This document shows positions 16,596 through 25,790 of a stretch of 64,000 nucleotides of DNA, piece after piece (the first letter of the stretch is position 1; each line of letters begins with the position of its first letter). The notes under the pieces are model-generated. The model had not been told where the DNA came from, searched no databases, and saw only the letters and a program-made list of their open reading frames with translations. Source of the DNA: Georgenia_A wangjunii (GTDB taxonomy: Bacteria; Actinomycetota; Actinomycetes; Actinomycetales; Actinomycetaceae). Position numbers and translations under genes: made by a program. The stretch is from NCBI RefSeq assembly GCF_036421915.1, contig NZ_JAZGOM010000010.1; one strand, written 5' to 3'.

Positions 16596-17840
16596 ATGGC
16601 GGCACCACCAGCCACCGAGCGGTCCTCGGCCCTGCCTTCCCGCCTCGTCGACGCGGCGTTCGCCACCCTCCTGCTCCTCTTCTTCGGGGTCGGTTCGCTC
16701 GGCCTCTCGGGGGTGGGCGACTCGACCCTCGTCGTCCTCACGACGCTCGTCATGCCCGGCGCGCTGTACTGGCGGCGCACGCGTCCCGTCGCCTCCGCCG
16801 CCGTCGTCCACGCCGGCGCTCTCACGCACCTCCTCGCCGGAGACCCCGGGCTGCCCGTCGACGCCCTCGTCCTCGTCGCCCTCTACTCCGTCACCGTCCA
16901 CGGGCCGGTGTGGGCGTCCCGCGTGGCGCTCGCCAGCGCACTGCTCGGCTCGTTCCTCCTCAGCGCGTCGTTCGGCTACTTCGACCTCGGGAGCGTCCTC
17001 TTCGGCACGTTCGCGCTCGGCGCGTTCACGCTGTTCGTCTGGGCGATCGCCCTCGTCCGCCGCAACCGGGTCGAACGCGCAGAGTCCCTGCGCGAACGCG
17101 CCCGACGCCTCGAGGTCGAGCGGGACCAGCAGGTGCAGATCGCCACCGCCGCGGAACGCGCACGGATCGCCCGCGAGATGCACGACGTCGTCGCGCACTC
17201 CCTCTCCGTCGTCATCGCGCAGGCGGACGGGGGTCGGTACGCGGCGACGGCGGACCCCGACGCCGCGGTCCGCGCCCTGACGACGATCGGGGAGACCGGG
17301 CGCGCGGCCCTGGCGGACATGCGCCGCATCCTCGGCGTCCTCCGAGCGCCCGACGGCGGCCCCGACGAGCTCGCGACGGCGCCCCAGCCGATGACGGGCG
17401 ACCTCGACGCCCTCGTCGAGCAGGTCCGCGGCACCGGCCTGGCCGTCTCCATGGTCCGCATGGGCGTCGAGCGCCCGCTCCCCCCCGGCGCCGGCCTCAC
17501 CGTCTTCCGGCTGTGCCAGGAGGCGCTGACGAACGTCCTCAAGCACGCCGGCCCGGCCGCGTCCGTCACCGTCATGCTCCAGTGGCACCCGCAGCGGCTC
17601 GTCCTCCAGGTGGACGACGACGGCCGGGGCGCCGCCGCCGGCTCGGACGGTCTGGGGCAGGGCGTCCTGGGGATGCGTGAACGCGCCGCCCTCTTCGGTG
17701 GCACCCTCGTCGCGGGACCGCGCTCCGGCGGCGGGTTCCGCGTGCGCGCGGAGATCCCGCTCCCCGCGCCGACGACGGCGGACCTCCCGCCCCCCGACCC
17801 CGCCAGCCGCTACACCCCGCCCACGGAGGCACCCCGATGA
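16596..17840 (+). CDS. NarL-type sensor histidine kinase
   Basis: A membrane sensor kinase of 414 residues with about four to five N-terminal membrane helices (20-155) and no sizeable extracellular domain, so it likely senses within or near the membrane. A short coiled linker precedes the HisKA_3 dimerisation domain, with phospho-acceptor His196 in REMHDVVAHS. The HATPase domain has N, G1 (DDDGRG) and G2 (GVLGMRERAALFGG) boxes. It begins immediately after the SRAP stop and its end overlaps the response regulator by four bases (ATGA). The signal is unknown. Confidence 0.93.
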   Translation: MAAPPATERSSALPSRLVDAAFATLLLLFFGVGSLGLSGVGDSTLVVLTTLVMPGALYWRRTRPVASAAVVHAGALTHLLAGDPGLPVDALVLVALYSVTVHGPVWASRVALASALLGSFLLSASFGYFDLGSVLFGTFALGAFTLFVWAIALVRRNRVERAESLRERARRLEVERDQQVQIATAAERARIAREMHDVVAHSLSVVIAQADGGRYAATADPDAAVRALTTIGETGRAALADMRRILGVLRAPDGGPDELATAPQPMTGDLDALVEQVRGTGLAVSMVRMGVERPLPPGAGLTVFRLCQEALTNVLKHAGPAASVTVMLQWHPQRLVLQVDDDGRGAAAGSDGLGQGVLGMRERAALFGGTLVAGPRSGGGFRVRAEIPLPAPTTADLPPPDPASRYTPPTEAPR

Positions 17841-18550
17841 CCACACCCGCAGCCCCGCCCGAGCGCACCGCCGACGCCCCCATCCGGGTCGCGATCGTCG
17901 ACGACCAGCAGCTCGTCCGGGCCGGGTTCGCCCTCGTCATCGGCTCCCAGCCGGACATGGAGGTCGTCGGCGAGGCCGGGGACGGCGCCCAGGCGCTGCG
18001 CCTGCTCGACGCCTACGCCACCGACGTCGTCCTCATGGACGTCCGCATGGCCGGGATGGACGGCCTGGCCGCGACGGCCCAGCTGGCCGCGCACCCGCCC
18101 CGCACGGGCGTCGTCCCCAAGGTCGTCATCCTCACGACCTTCGACCTCGACGAGTACGTCCTGCGCGCCATCAAGGCAGGAGCGAGCGGTTTCCTCCTCA
18201 AGGACGTCCCCCCGGAGGAGATGCTCGGCGCCATCCGCACCGTCCACGCCGGGGACGCCGTCATCGCGCCGTCGTCGACGAAGCGGCTCATCGAGCACCT
18301 CGCCACCGTCCTCCCCGACGAGCAGAAGGCCTCCCCCGCCGTCCTCGACGCGCTCACCGAGCGGGAGCGGGAGGTGCTCGTCCTCATGGCCCGCGGGCGC
18401 AGCAACACCGAGATCGCGGGCGACCTCGTCGTCGCCGAGGCGACCGTCAAGACGCACGTCGGCCGCGTCCTGTCCAAGCTCGGGGCCCGGGACCGCGTCC
18501 AGGCCGTCGTCGTCGCCTACGAGACGGGACTCGTGCGTCCCCAGGGCTGA
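17837..18550 (+). CDS. NarL/LuxR-type response regulator
   Basis: A DNA-binding partner of the preceding kinase, 237 residues. The receiver domain (about 15-140) has acidic DD at 22-23, phospho-acceptor Asp68 (VLMDVRMAG), and a Thr and Lys in the usual places (LTTF, IKAGASGFLLKD). A LuxR-type helix-turn-helix follows (about 172-232, LTEREREVLVLMARG and VKTHVGRVLSKL). The start overlaps the kinase stop. The MacB-like ABC exporter 316 bases downstream is a plausible target, as in many actinobacterial systems, but no binding site was identified. Confidence 0.94.
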   Translation: MTTPAAPPERTADAPIRVAIVDDQQLVRAGFALVIGSQPDMEVVGEAGDGAQALRLLDAYATDVVLMDVRMAGMDGLAATAQLAAHPPRTGVVPKVVILTTFDLDEYVLRAIKAGASGFLLKDVPPEEMLGAIRTVHAGDAVIAPSSTKRLIEHLATVLPDEQKASPAVLDALTEREREVLVLMARGRSNTEIAGDLVVAEATVKTHVGRVLSKLGARDRVQAVVVAYETGLVRPQG

Positions 18551-18596
18551 CCGCCGACCTCCTGCGCCCGTGCTCGCCCCGGCGAGGGCGCCCGAG

Positions 18597-18624
18597 ACCG
18601 CACTCTCGTGGGCCTGAGTGCGGT
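18597..18624 (+). terminator. Hairpin after two-component operon
   Basis: ACCGCACTC (18597-18605) and GAGTGCGGT (18616-18624) form a perfect 9-bp stem with a 10-base loop, 46 bases past the response regulator stop. Its arms share sequence with the tandem repeat at 18631-18690, so it may instead be part of that repeat cluster. Confidence 0.5.
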
Positions 18625-18630
18625 TGCATG

Positions 18631-18690
18631 GTGCGGTCTCACCCCCGAGCGTGCGGTCTCACCCGAAGGCGTGCGGGCTCGTCCGCGACG
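18631..18690 (+). repeat. 20-bp tandem repeat, three units
   Basis: Units at 18631, 18651 and 18671 begin GTGCGGTCTC, GTGCGGTCTC and GTGCGGGCTC, in exact 20-base phase and diverging toward the third. An inverted copy of the core (GAGACCGCAC) lies at 18594-18603. The rest of the 18551-18866 gap holds nothing else that I can identify apart from the ribosome site of the ABC gene. Confidence 0.75.
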
Positions 18691-18866
18691 ACGCCGTCGC
18701 GCGCGAGACGGCGTACCGGCGGGCCGGCGCGTACGACCACGGGATGACGCGAAGACCAGCCCCGGGCGGGACGCCCCGGCCCTGCGCCTCGCAATAGCGT
18801 CGTTCACACCGGCACAGTGCCGGGGAGGTGCCGCGCGACGGCGCCCCGAACGAGGAGGTCTTTCAC

Positions 18867-19666
<800 letters not shown>

Positions 19667-19667
<1 letters not shown>

Positions 19668-22279
19668 TGCTGCGTCTCACGCTGGCGCAGATGCGCCGCA
19701 GCACCGGCCGGCTCGCCGCCGGTGCGATCGCGATCATCATCGGCACGGCGTTCATCGCCGCGGCCCTGCTCGGGACCACGCTCATCCGGGACACGAGCTA
19801 CGCGGCGATGACCGCCTCGATCGGCGACGCCGACGTCATCGTCAACGGGGACCTGACCGCCGCGGACCTCACCACCGTGCGGGAGACGGAGGGGACCGCC
19901 CTCGCCGACGGGATCCTCGAGGTCCAGACCTCCCTCGGCGTCGGCGAGCGTGGCGACTCCGCGACGCTCCGGTCGACGCCGAGCCCGGGGCTCGAGACCG
20001 TCGAGCTCGCCGAGGGCACGTTCCCCCGCGCGTCGGGAGAGCTCGCCATCACCGCCGCGAGCGCCAAGCGCCTCGAGGCCGAGATCGGCGACGACGTCGA
20101 CGTCGCGCTCCAGGGAGCCAACGGCGAGGGCGAGGAGACGGGCGCGCAGGCGCAGACCCTGCGCCTCGTCGGCATCCTCACCGACCCGCTCGCCCTCTTT
20201 GCCGACGCGAGCACGGCGCTCGCCGCGCCCGAGCAGCTGACGAGGTGGGCGAGCGCCGGCGGAGCCGACCTCCGCTACACGCAGATCCTCGTCGTCGCCG
20301 AGCCCGGCACGAGCGCCGAGGACCTCTCGACCGCGCTCTCGGACGCGCTCCCCCAGACGTGGACCATGACGAGCACGGAGCTCGCCGAGCAGATGACGCG
20401 GGACGTCACCGGGACGACCCTCGTCTTCACGGTCCTCATCCTCGCCTTCGGTGCGATCGCCATGTTCGTCGCGGCGATCGTCATCACGAACACGTTCCAG
20501 GTGCTCGTCGCCCAGCGCACGCACACCCTCGCCCTCCTGCGCTGCGTCGGGGCCACGAAGCGCCAGATCCGACGCTCCGTCCTCACCGAGGCGCTCATCC
20601 TCGGCGTCCTCGCGGGCGTCGGCGGCCTCATCCTCGGCGTCGCCCTCGCCCAGGGCACCCTGCTGGTGCTCGGCACGCAGGACCTCGGCCTCGGGCTGCC
20701 CGCGACGGTGCACCTCACCCCCGCCGTCGTCCTCGCCCCGCTCCTCACCGGCGCGGTCGTCACCGTCCTCGCCGCACTCGCCCCGGCGCGGGCCGCGACG
20801 CGGGTCTCCCCGCTCGCCGCGCTGCGCCCCGCCGCCCCGCCGGACGCCCGCGCCGGGTCCCGCGGGCGGCTCGTCCTCTCGCTCCTCGCCGTGGCCGGTG
20901 GCGCTGCGGCCCTCATCGGCGGTGTGCTCCTCGCCCGCAGCGATGCTGCCTCCCCGGACGACGCGCTCACGGTGGGCCTCTCCCTCGGGATCTTCGGCGG
21001 TGTCCTGTCCTTCGTCGGGGTCATGATCGGTGCCGTGTTCGTCGTCCCCGGGCTCGTCAGCGCCTTCGGCCGCGTCACCGCCCGTCTTGGCGGAGGTAGC
21101 ACCGCGACCCTCGCGACGGCGAACGCCGTGCGCAACCCTCGGCGGACGGCGGCCACCGCCACCGCGCTCGTCATCGGCGTCACGCTCGTCACGCTCATGT
21201 CGACGGGGGCCGTGAGCATGCGGGCCAGCCTCGGCTTCCTCCTCGACGAGAGCTTCCCCGCCGACGTCGAGGTCCGGTCGACGGCGTGGACGGACGGGAA
21301 GGACGGCCCCCTCACGGCCACGCAGATCGAGGCGGTGCGAGGCGCCGACGGCGTCACGGACGTCGCCGAGATCCGTACCGCGCCGGTGGTCGTGACGAAC
21401 CCGGCGATGCAGGAGTCGACCGCGCACACGAACGCGTCGGCGACCGACCTCGACGACGCCGCCGCCGTGCTGCGCGACACCCGCCCGCTCGAGGGCCTCG
21501 AGGCCGGCACCGTCGCCCTCGGCGGCTTCATCGCGATGAACGTCGGCGTCGAGGTGGGGGACGAGGTCGAGCTGCAGCTCGAGGTCGGCCAGCCGGACGG
21601 CTCCGCCGTCCCGGACGGCGAGGTCCTCACCCTCGTCGTCAGCTCGGTCACGTCCCCGGTCAACCTGCTCGTCACGCCTGCCACCCTCGGCGACCTCACC
21701 CCCGAGGCGCCGCTGACGACGATCCTCGCGCGGCTGGCGAGCGAGGGCGACCAGGCGGCCATGGTCACCGGCATCCAGGACCGGCTCACCGCCGCGGACG
21801 CCGGTACGGCCGCCGCGACGTCACCCCCGTACGTCAATGGTCCCGCCGCCGAGCGCGCCCTGTTCGAGGACGTCATCAACACGCTCCTCGCCGTCGTCGT
21901 GGGGCTGCTCGGGGTCGCCGTCCTCATCGCCCTCATCGGCGTGGCCAACACGCTGTCCCTGTCCGTCATCGAGCGGCGGCGCGAGTCGGCGCTCCTGCGG
22001 GCGATGGGCATGACACGCCGGCAGCTGCGCGTCATGCTCGCCACCGAGGGCGTCCTGCTCGCCCTCGTGGGCGTCGTCATCGGCATCGTGCTGGGCATGG
22101 TCTACGGATGGGCCGGCACGGCCGTGGTCCTCGGGCAGTCCGGGGGCGTCACCCTCGCCGTGCCGTGGGTGCACCTGGGCGCGGTCGTCGTCGTCGCGGT
22201 GCTCGCCGGCCTGGCCGCCTCGGTGCTGCCGGCACGCAGCTCGGTGCGCACCCCGCCCGTGGTGGCGCTCGCCGCCTGA
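19667..22279 (+). CDS. FtsX-like/MacB-type ABC transporter permease
   Basis: A large permease of 870 residues with two FtsX-like halves. It has an N-terminal membrane helix (about 15-38) followed by an extracytoplasmic domain (40-245). Three helices follow (about 255-380), then a further membrane block (400-480), a second extracytoplasmic domain (520-720) and a C-terminal three-helix FtsX block (730-865, with RRESALLRAMGMTRRQL). The internal LLRCVGATKRQIR segment matches the same loop of the first half, showing the duplicated design usual in actinobacteria. It is coupled to the ATPase gene by a one-base overlap and ended by the hairpin at 22294-22320. Confidence 0.93.
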
Positions 22280-22293
22280 GAGCCGGGTCGGGG

Positions 22294-22320
22294 GCGCGCG
22301 CCGGTCCGGCCGGCGCGCGC
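22294..22320 (+). terminator. GC-rich terminator hairpin
   Basis: An 11-bp perfect stem (22294-22304 with 22310-22320) with a five-base loop, starting 15 bases after the ABC permease stop. It may also serve the convergent small membrane gene. Confidence 0.75.
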
Positions 22321-22351
22321 TCCGTCCCCCTTACCCCCCGCCCGGCTCGGG

Positions 22352-22762
22352 TCAGACCACCGCCCGGGGCGGGACGGCGGAGCCCGTCCACGCCCGGGCC
22401 GGCGGCGCGAGGAGCCCGGCGGCGACCGCCACCGGCACGACGACGAGCACGAGGGCGACCCACGTGGCGAGCAGGCTGAACTGGCTCACGCCGATGGCGA
22501 GGAGGAGGAGCTGCCACGTGAGGACCGGGCCGCGACCCCAGCGCCGCCCGGCGTGCAGGGCGCGGATCGCGCCGACGAGGAGGACGGCGAGCCCGAGGAA
22601 GAAGACGGCCATCGCGACCGTTGTCCCCATCTGCTGGGCCCGTCCGGCGAGCGCCTCGACCACGAGGCTGACGGCGAGCGCACCCATCGCGCCCACCTCG
22701 ACGAGCACGAGAACGAGCGCGAGGCGCAGGACGAGCGGCGGGCGGGCGGCTTTCTCGGGCAC
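22352..22762 (-). CDS. Small four-helix membrane protein, unknown function
   Basis: An about 136-residue hydrophobic protein with four predicted membrane helices (roughly 8-32, 40-60, 72-90 and 95-120). No enzymatic motif is visible, and the family is not recognised beyond being common small actinobacterial membrane proteins. The start is tentatively the GTG at 22760-22762 (VPEKAARPP). A longer version from 22804 would add an unlikely Gly/Arg-rich tail. It is convergent with the MacB-like permease and divergent from whiB1. Confidence 0.65.
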   Translation of the reverse strand: MPEKAARPPLVLRLALVLVLVEVGAMGALAVSLVVEALAGRAQQMGTTVAMAVFFLGLAVLLVGAIRALHAGRRWGRGPVLTWQLLLLAIGVSQFSLLATWVALVLVVVPVAVAAGLLAPPARAWTGSAVPPRAVV

Positions 22763-22837
22763 GCCCCGACTGTACGTCCCCCCGCGCCCGCCCGCGTGGG
22801 CCACTCATGCGGCGAAACCGTCGCTGAACTGCTCGGA

Positions 22838-22853
22838 TGTGACCCACCCCACG
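22838..22853 (+). promoter_or_regulatory. Possible Crp/GlxR-like site upstream of whiB1
   Basis: TGTGA-N6-CCACG resembles the cAMP-receptor half-site pattern TGTGA-N6-TCACA with an imperfect right half, 147 bases upstream of the whiB1 start. Mycobacterial whiB1 is known to be controlled by the cAMP receptor Rv3676. The match here is suggestive only. Confidence 0.35.
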
Positions 22854-22940
22854 CGCCTGCGAGCAACATTCCCGGGGTGGAACCCCTTGTTTGGGACGAG
22901 TCCACATGTGAAGGTTGTAACCAGCAGTTAACACACCGTC

Positions 22941-22977
22941 TCGGACACGCTGCTTCCCCGTCATCTCGCGTGTCCGA
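22941..22977 (+). promoter_or_regulatory. Inverted repeat in whiB1 leader
   Basis: TCGGACACGC (22941-22950) and GCGTGTCCGA (22968-22977) are perfect 10-bp complements with a 17-base loop. They end just ten bases before the AAGGAG ribosome site (22988-22993). A folded leader could hide or present that site, or the repeat could be a regulator dyad. Confidence 0.55.
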
Positions 22978-22999
22978 CGTATGCCCAGAAGGAGCTGTC

Positions 23000-23248
23000 A
23001 TGGACTGGCGTCACGATGCTGCCTGCCTCACGGAAGACCCCGAGCTGTTCTTCCCGATCGGGAACACAGGTCCGGCGCTCGTCCAGATCGAGGAGGCCAA
23101 GGCCGTGTGCCAGCGCTGCCCCGTCCTGGACACGTGCCTCAAGTGGGCCCTCGAGAACGGTCAGGACGCCGGCGTCTGGGGCGGGCTGTCGGAGGACGAG
23201 CGCCGCGCGCTCAAGCGCCGCACCGCCCGGGCCCGCCGCGCCAGCTGA
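23000..23248 (+). CDS. whiB1: WhiB1-type iron-sulfur transcriptional regulator
   Basis: A Wbl protein of 82 residues that binds a [4Fe-4S] cluster, responds to nitric oxide/redox, and in relatives partners the housekeeping sigma factor. The four cluster cysteines are Cys9, Cys37, Cys40 and Cys46 (CQRC then TC). The G[VI]WGG turn (GVWGGLSEDERR) follows, then an Arg-rich basic tail. Length and the N-terminal MDWRHDAACL match WhiB1/WblE. An AAGGAG lies six bases before the ATG. The nearby pdtaS gene (25791-27248) supports the assignment, since whiB1 and pdtaS are neighbours in mycobacteria. Confidence 0.95.
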   Translation: MDWRHDAACLTEDPELFFPIGNTGPALVQIEEAKAVCQRCPVLDTCLKWALENGQDAGVWGGLSEDERRALKRRTARARRAS

Positions 23249-23298
23249 GCACCTTGCCGCTTCCCCCCTCACCCCTGGGCGCCCTCGTGGCCCCGGGG

Positions 23299-23949
23299 GT
23301 GAGTCGTGCCGCCGAGGCCGCACCCGAGCTCGGCGGGGTCGCCGGCTGGGCCGTCGACCTCATGGAGACCCTCGGCGGTCCGGGCGCCGGGCTCGCGATC
23401 GCGCTGGAGAACCTCTTCCCACCGGTCCCGAGCGAGGTCATCCTGCCGCTGGCCGGCTTCACCGCCAGCCAGGGTGACCTCGGTCTCGGCGAGGTGCTCG
23501 TCTGGACGACGATCGGCTCCGTCGTCGGCGCCCTCCTCCTGTACGGGCTCGGCGTCTGGCTCGGGCTCGACCGGCTCCGGCGCGCCGCGGACGCGATGCC
23601 GCTCGTCAAGGTCTCCGACGTCGACGCGACCGCCCGGTGGTTCGCCAGGCACGGCACGAAGGCCGTGCTCCTCGGTCGCATGCTCCCCATCTTCCGGAGC
23701 CTCATCTCGATCCCGGCGGGCCTCGAGCGGATGCCGCTCGTCGTCTTCTCGCTCCTCACGCTCGTCGGCAGCGCCATCTGGAACGCCGTGCTCGTGCTGG
23801 CCGGCTACTACCTCGGCGAGCGGTGGGCGGAGGTCGAGCAGTACGCGGGCATCCTCAGGTGGGTCGTCCTCGCGGGTGTCGCGGCCGCCGTCGTGTGGTT
23901 CCTGTGGAGCCGGACGCTCGGTGCCCGGCGGGACGGCCCGACCGGCTGA
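23299..23949 (+). CDS. DedA family membrane protein
   Basis: A SNARE-associated/DedA-type membrane protein of about 216 residues. DedA proteins are implicated in polyprenyl-phosphate or lipid flipping and membrane homeostasis. The signature is clear: LENLFPPVPSEVILPLAGF near residue 35, then GxxxG helices, a conserved FARHGTKAVLLGRMLPIFRS segment and two C-terminal helices. The start is uncertain. GTG at 23299 is chosen so that the first amphipathic helix is complete. GTG 23287 and TTG 23254 are alternatives and none has a good ribosome site, so coupling to whiB1 is possible. Confidence 0.87.
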   Translation: MSRAAEAAPELGGVAGWAVDLMETLGGPGAGLAIALENLFPPVPSEVILPLAGFTASQGDLGLGEVLVWTTIGSVVGALLLYGLGVWLGLDRLRRAADAMPLVKVSDVDATARWFARHGTKAVLLGRMLPIFRSLISIPAGLERMPLVVFSLLTLVGSAIWNAVLVLAGYYLGERWAEVEQYAGILRWVVLAGVAAAVVWFLWSRTLGARRDGPTG

Positions 23950-24070
23950 GCGGCGCAGCCCGGCTGCGGTGCGGCCGAGGTGCGCGCGGTGCGGTGCGGG
24001 GATTGACTGGGGCGGCTGATCGACGCTCGCCCCCACCGCCGGGGGCGTGCCACCGAAGGAGGTCCCACCG

Positions 24071-25735
24071 ATGCGCACCCCCACCGACCGGGCGCCGCGC
24101 CGAGCGGTGCTCGCCGCCGTCGTCGCCACGAGCCTCGTCGCACTGCCGGTCGCGGCAGGCGCCGCGACCGGCCACGACGGCGCCCACCGTCCTCCACGCC
24201 CCGGGCCGTCCGCGGCGGTGCTCCCGCTCGGAGCGCCTGGCCTTGCGGAGACCCGCACGAGCGAGGTCCTCCAGCCCGGGGTGACCCTCACCCGCATCGT
24301 GCGCGGGGAGGTCGACCCCGACCACGTGTGGACGGTCGAGGTCTCGATCCCCGGTGGCTCGACGTCGCCGGACCCCGACGCGCCGCCGACGGCGCTCAAG
24401 GACGAGGCGAGCGCGCGGGAGACGGTCGCCGAGCTGACCGCCCTCGGCTTCACCGCTCGGGCCGAGGAGGTCACGACCCCGCCCGTCGCCGACTTCGCCG
24501 GCGGCAGCCTCGGCTGGCGCGTGCGCGTCGGGGAGCTCGCCGACCAGGCGGCCGCCGACGCCGAGCGCGCCCGCCTCGTCGCGGCCGGCTACGCCGGTTC
24601 GACGTTCTTCACCGGCTGGGACAGCGACACGGTCGACTCCGGGCCGTGGCGCATCGACGTCCTCACCGTCGACCCGAAGCGCTTCCGGGGCGCCGTCGAG
24701 GTCGCGCTCGGCCCGGACATCGAGCAGCGGGAGACGACGAGCGAGCTCGCCGCCGCCGCGGGCGCCACGGCGGGCGTCAACGGTGGGTTCTTCGTCCTCG
24801 ACCCCCGCTCCGGCGCCCCCGGAGACCCGGCCGGTGTCAGCGTCGTCGACGGCGAGCTCCTGAGCGAGACGGTCGACGGCCGGCCCGCTCTCGTCCTGCG
24901 CGAGGACGCCCGCCACACCGAGGTGGTCCGGCTCTCCTGGGAGGGCGAGGTCCGCTCGCGCGGTGACTCGCTCCCGCTCGACGGCCTCAACCGCGTCCCC
25001 GGGCTCATCCGCAACTGCGGCGGGACCGACGACGACCTGCCGACGGCGGAGCCCCTGCACGACGTCACGTGCACCGACGCGGACGAGATCGTCGCCTTCA
25101 CGCCCGGGTACGGCGCTGCGACCCCCGCGGGCGAGGGCGTCGAGCTCGTCCTCGACGCGCGCGGCTCCGTCACCGACGTCCGTTCACCGCGCGGCGGGAC
25201 CGTGCCGGAGGGCGGGAGCACCGTCCAGGCGACGGGCGACCTCGTCGACGACCTCGAGCGGCTCGTGCGCCGGAACGCGCGCGTCGACGTGCGGACCCAC
25301 CTCGTCGACGAGCGCGGCCGCCGCGTGCCCACGAACCATCGGACCTCGATCGTCAACGGTGGTCCCGAGCTCGTCCGCGACGGCGCGCTCCACGTCACGC
25401 CGGCCCAGGACGGCATGGTCCACGCCGACAACCCGAGCTTCTACTACGGCTGGGTGCACAAGCGGAACCCGCGCACGATCGCGGGCACGGACGCCCAGGG
25501 CCGCCTCGTGCTCGCCACCGCCGACGGGCGAAGCACCTCCTCGCTCGGCCTGAGCATCCCCGAGGCCGGGCTCGTGGCGCAGGGGCTCGGCCTGCGGGAC
25601 GCGCTCAACTTCGACGGCGGGGGCTCGACGACGATGGTCGTCGAGGACGAGGTCATCAACGACCCGTCCGACGCGAGCGGCGAGCGGCCCGTCGGGGACG
25701 CCGTGCTCATCCTGCCCGGGCGGCGCGGGCACTGA
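24071..25735 (+). CDS. Secreted phosphodiester glycosidase family protein
   Basis: A 554-residue exported protein with an N-terminal signal peptide (about 1-33, RR then VLAAVVATSLVALPVAAGA). A SPOR-like repeat region (about 105-185, with two similar LxxxGFxA / LVAAGYAG units) comes next. It is followed by a C-terminal NAGPA/phosphodiester glycosidase domain with NGGFF, TSIVNGGPEL and the closing NFDGGGSTTM motif. Family members cleave GlcNAc-1-phosphodiester bonds, and bacterial relatives act on cell-wall polymers. The real substrate is unknown. AAGGAGGT (24056-24063) lies seven bases before the ATG. It stands alone, convergent with pdtaS. Confidence 0.9.
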   Translation: MRTPTDRAPRRAVLAAVVATSLVALPVAAGAATGHDGAHRPPRPGPSAAVLPLGAPGLAETRTSEVLQPGVTLTRIVRGEVDPDHVWTVEVSIPGGSTSPDPDAPPTALKDEASARETVAELTALGFTARAEEVTTPPVADFAGGSLGWRVRVGELADQAAADAERARLVAAGYAGSTFFTGWDSDTVDSGPWRIDVLTVDPKRFRGAVEVALGPDIEQRETTSELAAAAGATAGVNGGFFVLDPRSGAPGDPAGVSVVDGELLSETVDGRPALVLREDARHTEVVRLSWEGEVRSRGDSLPLDGLNRVPGLIRNCGGTDDDLPTAEPLHDVTCTDADEIVAFTPGYGAATPAGEGVELVLDARGSVTDVRSPRGGTVPEGGSTVQATGDLVDDLERLVRRNARVDVRTHLVDERGRRVPTNHRTSIVNGGPELVRDGALHVTPAQDGMVHADNPSFYYGWVHKRNPRTIAGTDAQGRLVLATADGRSTSSLGLSIPEAGLVAQGLGLRDALNFDGGGSTTMVVEDEVINDPSDASGERPVGDAVLILPGRRGH

Positions 25736-25738
25736 GGG

Positions 25739-25778
25739 CGCCCGGGCGCTGCGGGCACCGACCCGCGGCGCCCGGGCG
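25739..25778. terminator. Bidirectional terminator hairpin
   Basis: 17-base arms (25739-25755 with 25762-25778) pair with one G-T wobble around a six-base loop. It lies between two convergent stop codons, four bases after the glycosidase gene and 13 before the pdtaS stop. Confidence 0.8.
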
Positions 25779-25790
25779 GCTGCTTGGCCC

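Noticed and set aside
22875..22925. SigR-type promoter (GGAAC-N18-GTT) for whiB1
   Set aside because: GGAAC is present, but GTT is not at the required distance.
23000..23248. Assignment of this gene as whiB7
   Set aside because: It lacks the AT-hook and has the short WhiB1 form; the AT-hook protein is at 58857-59195.
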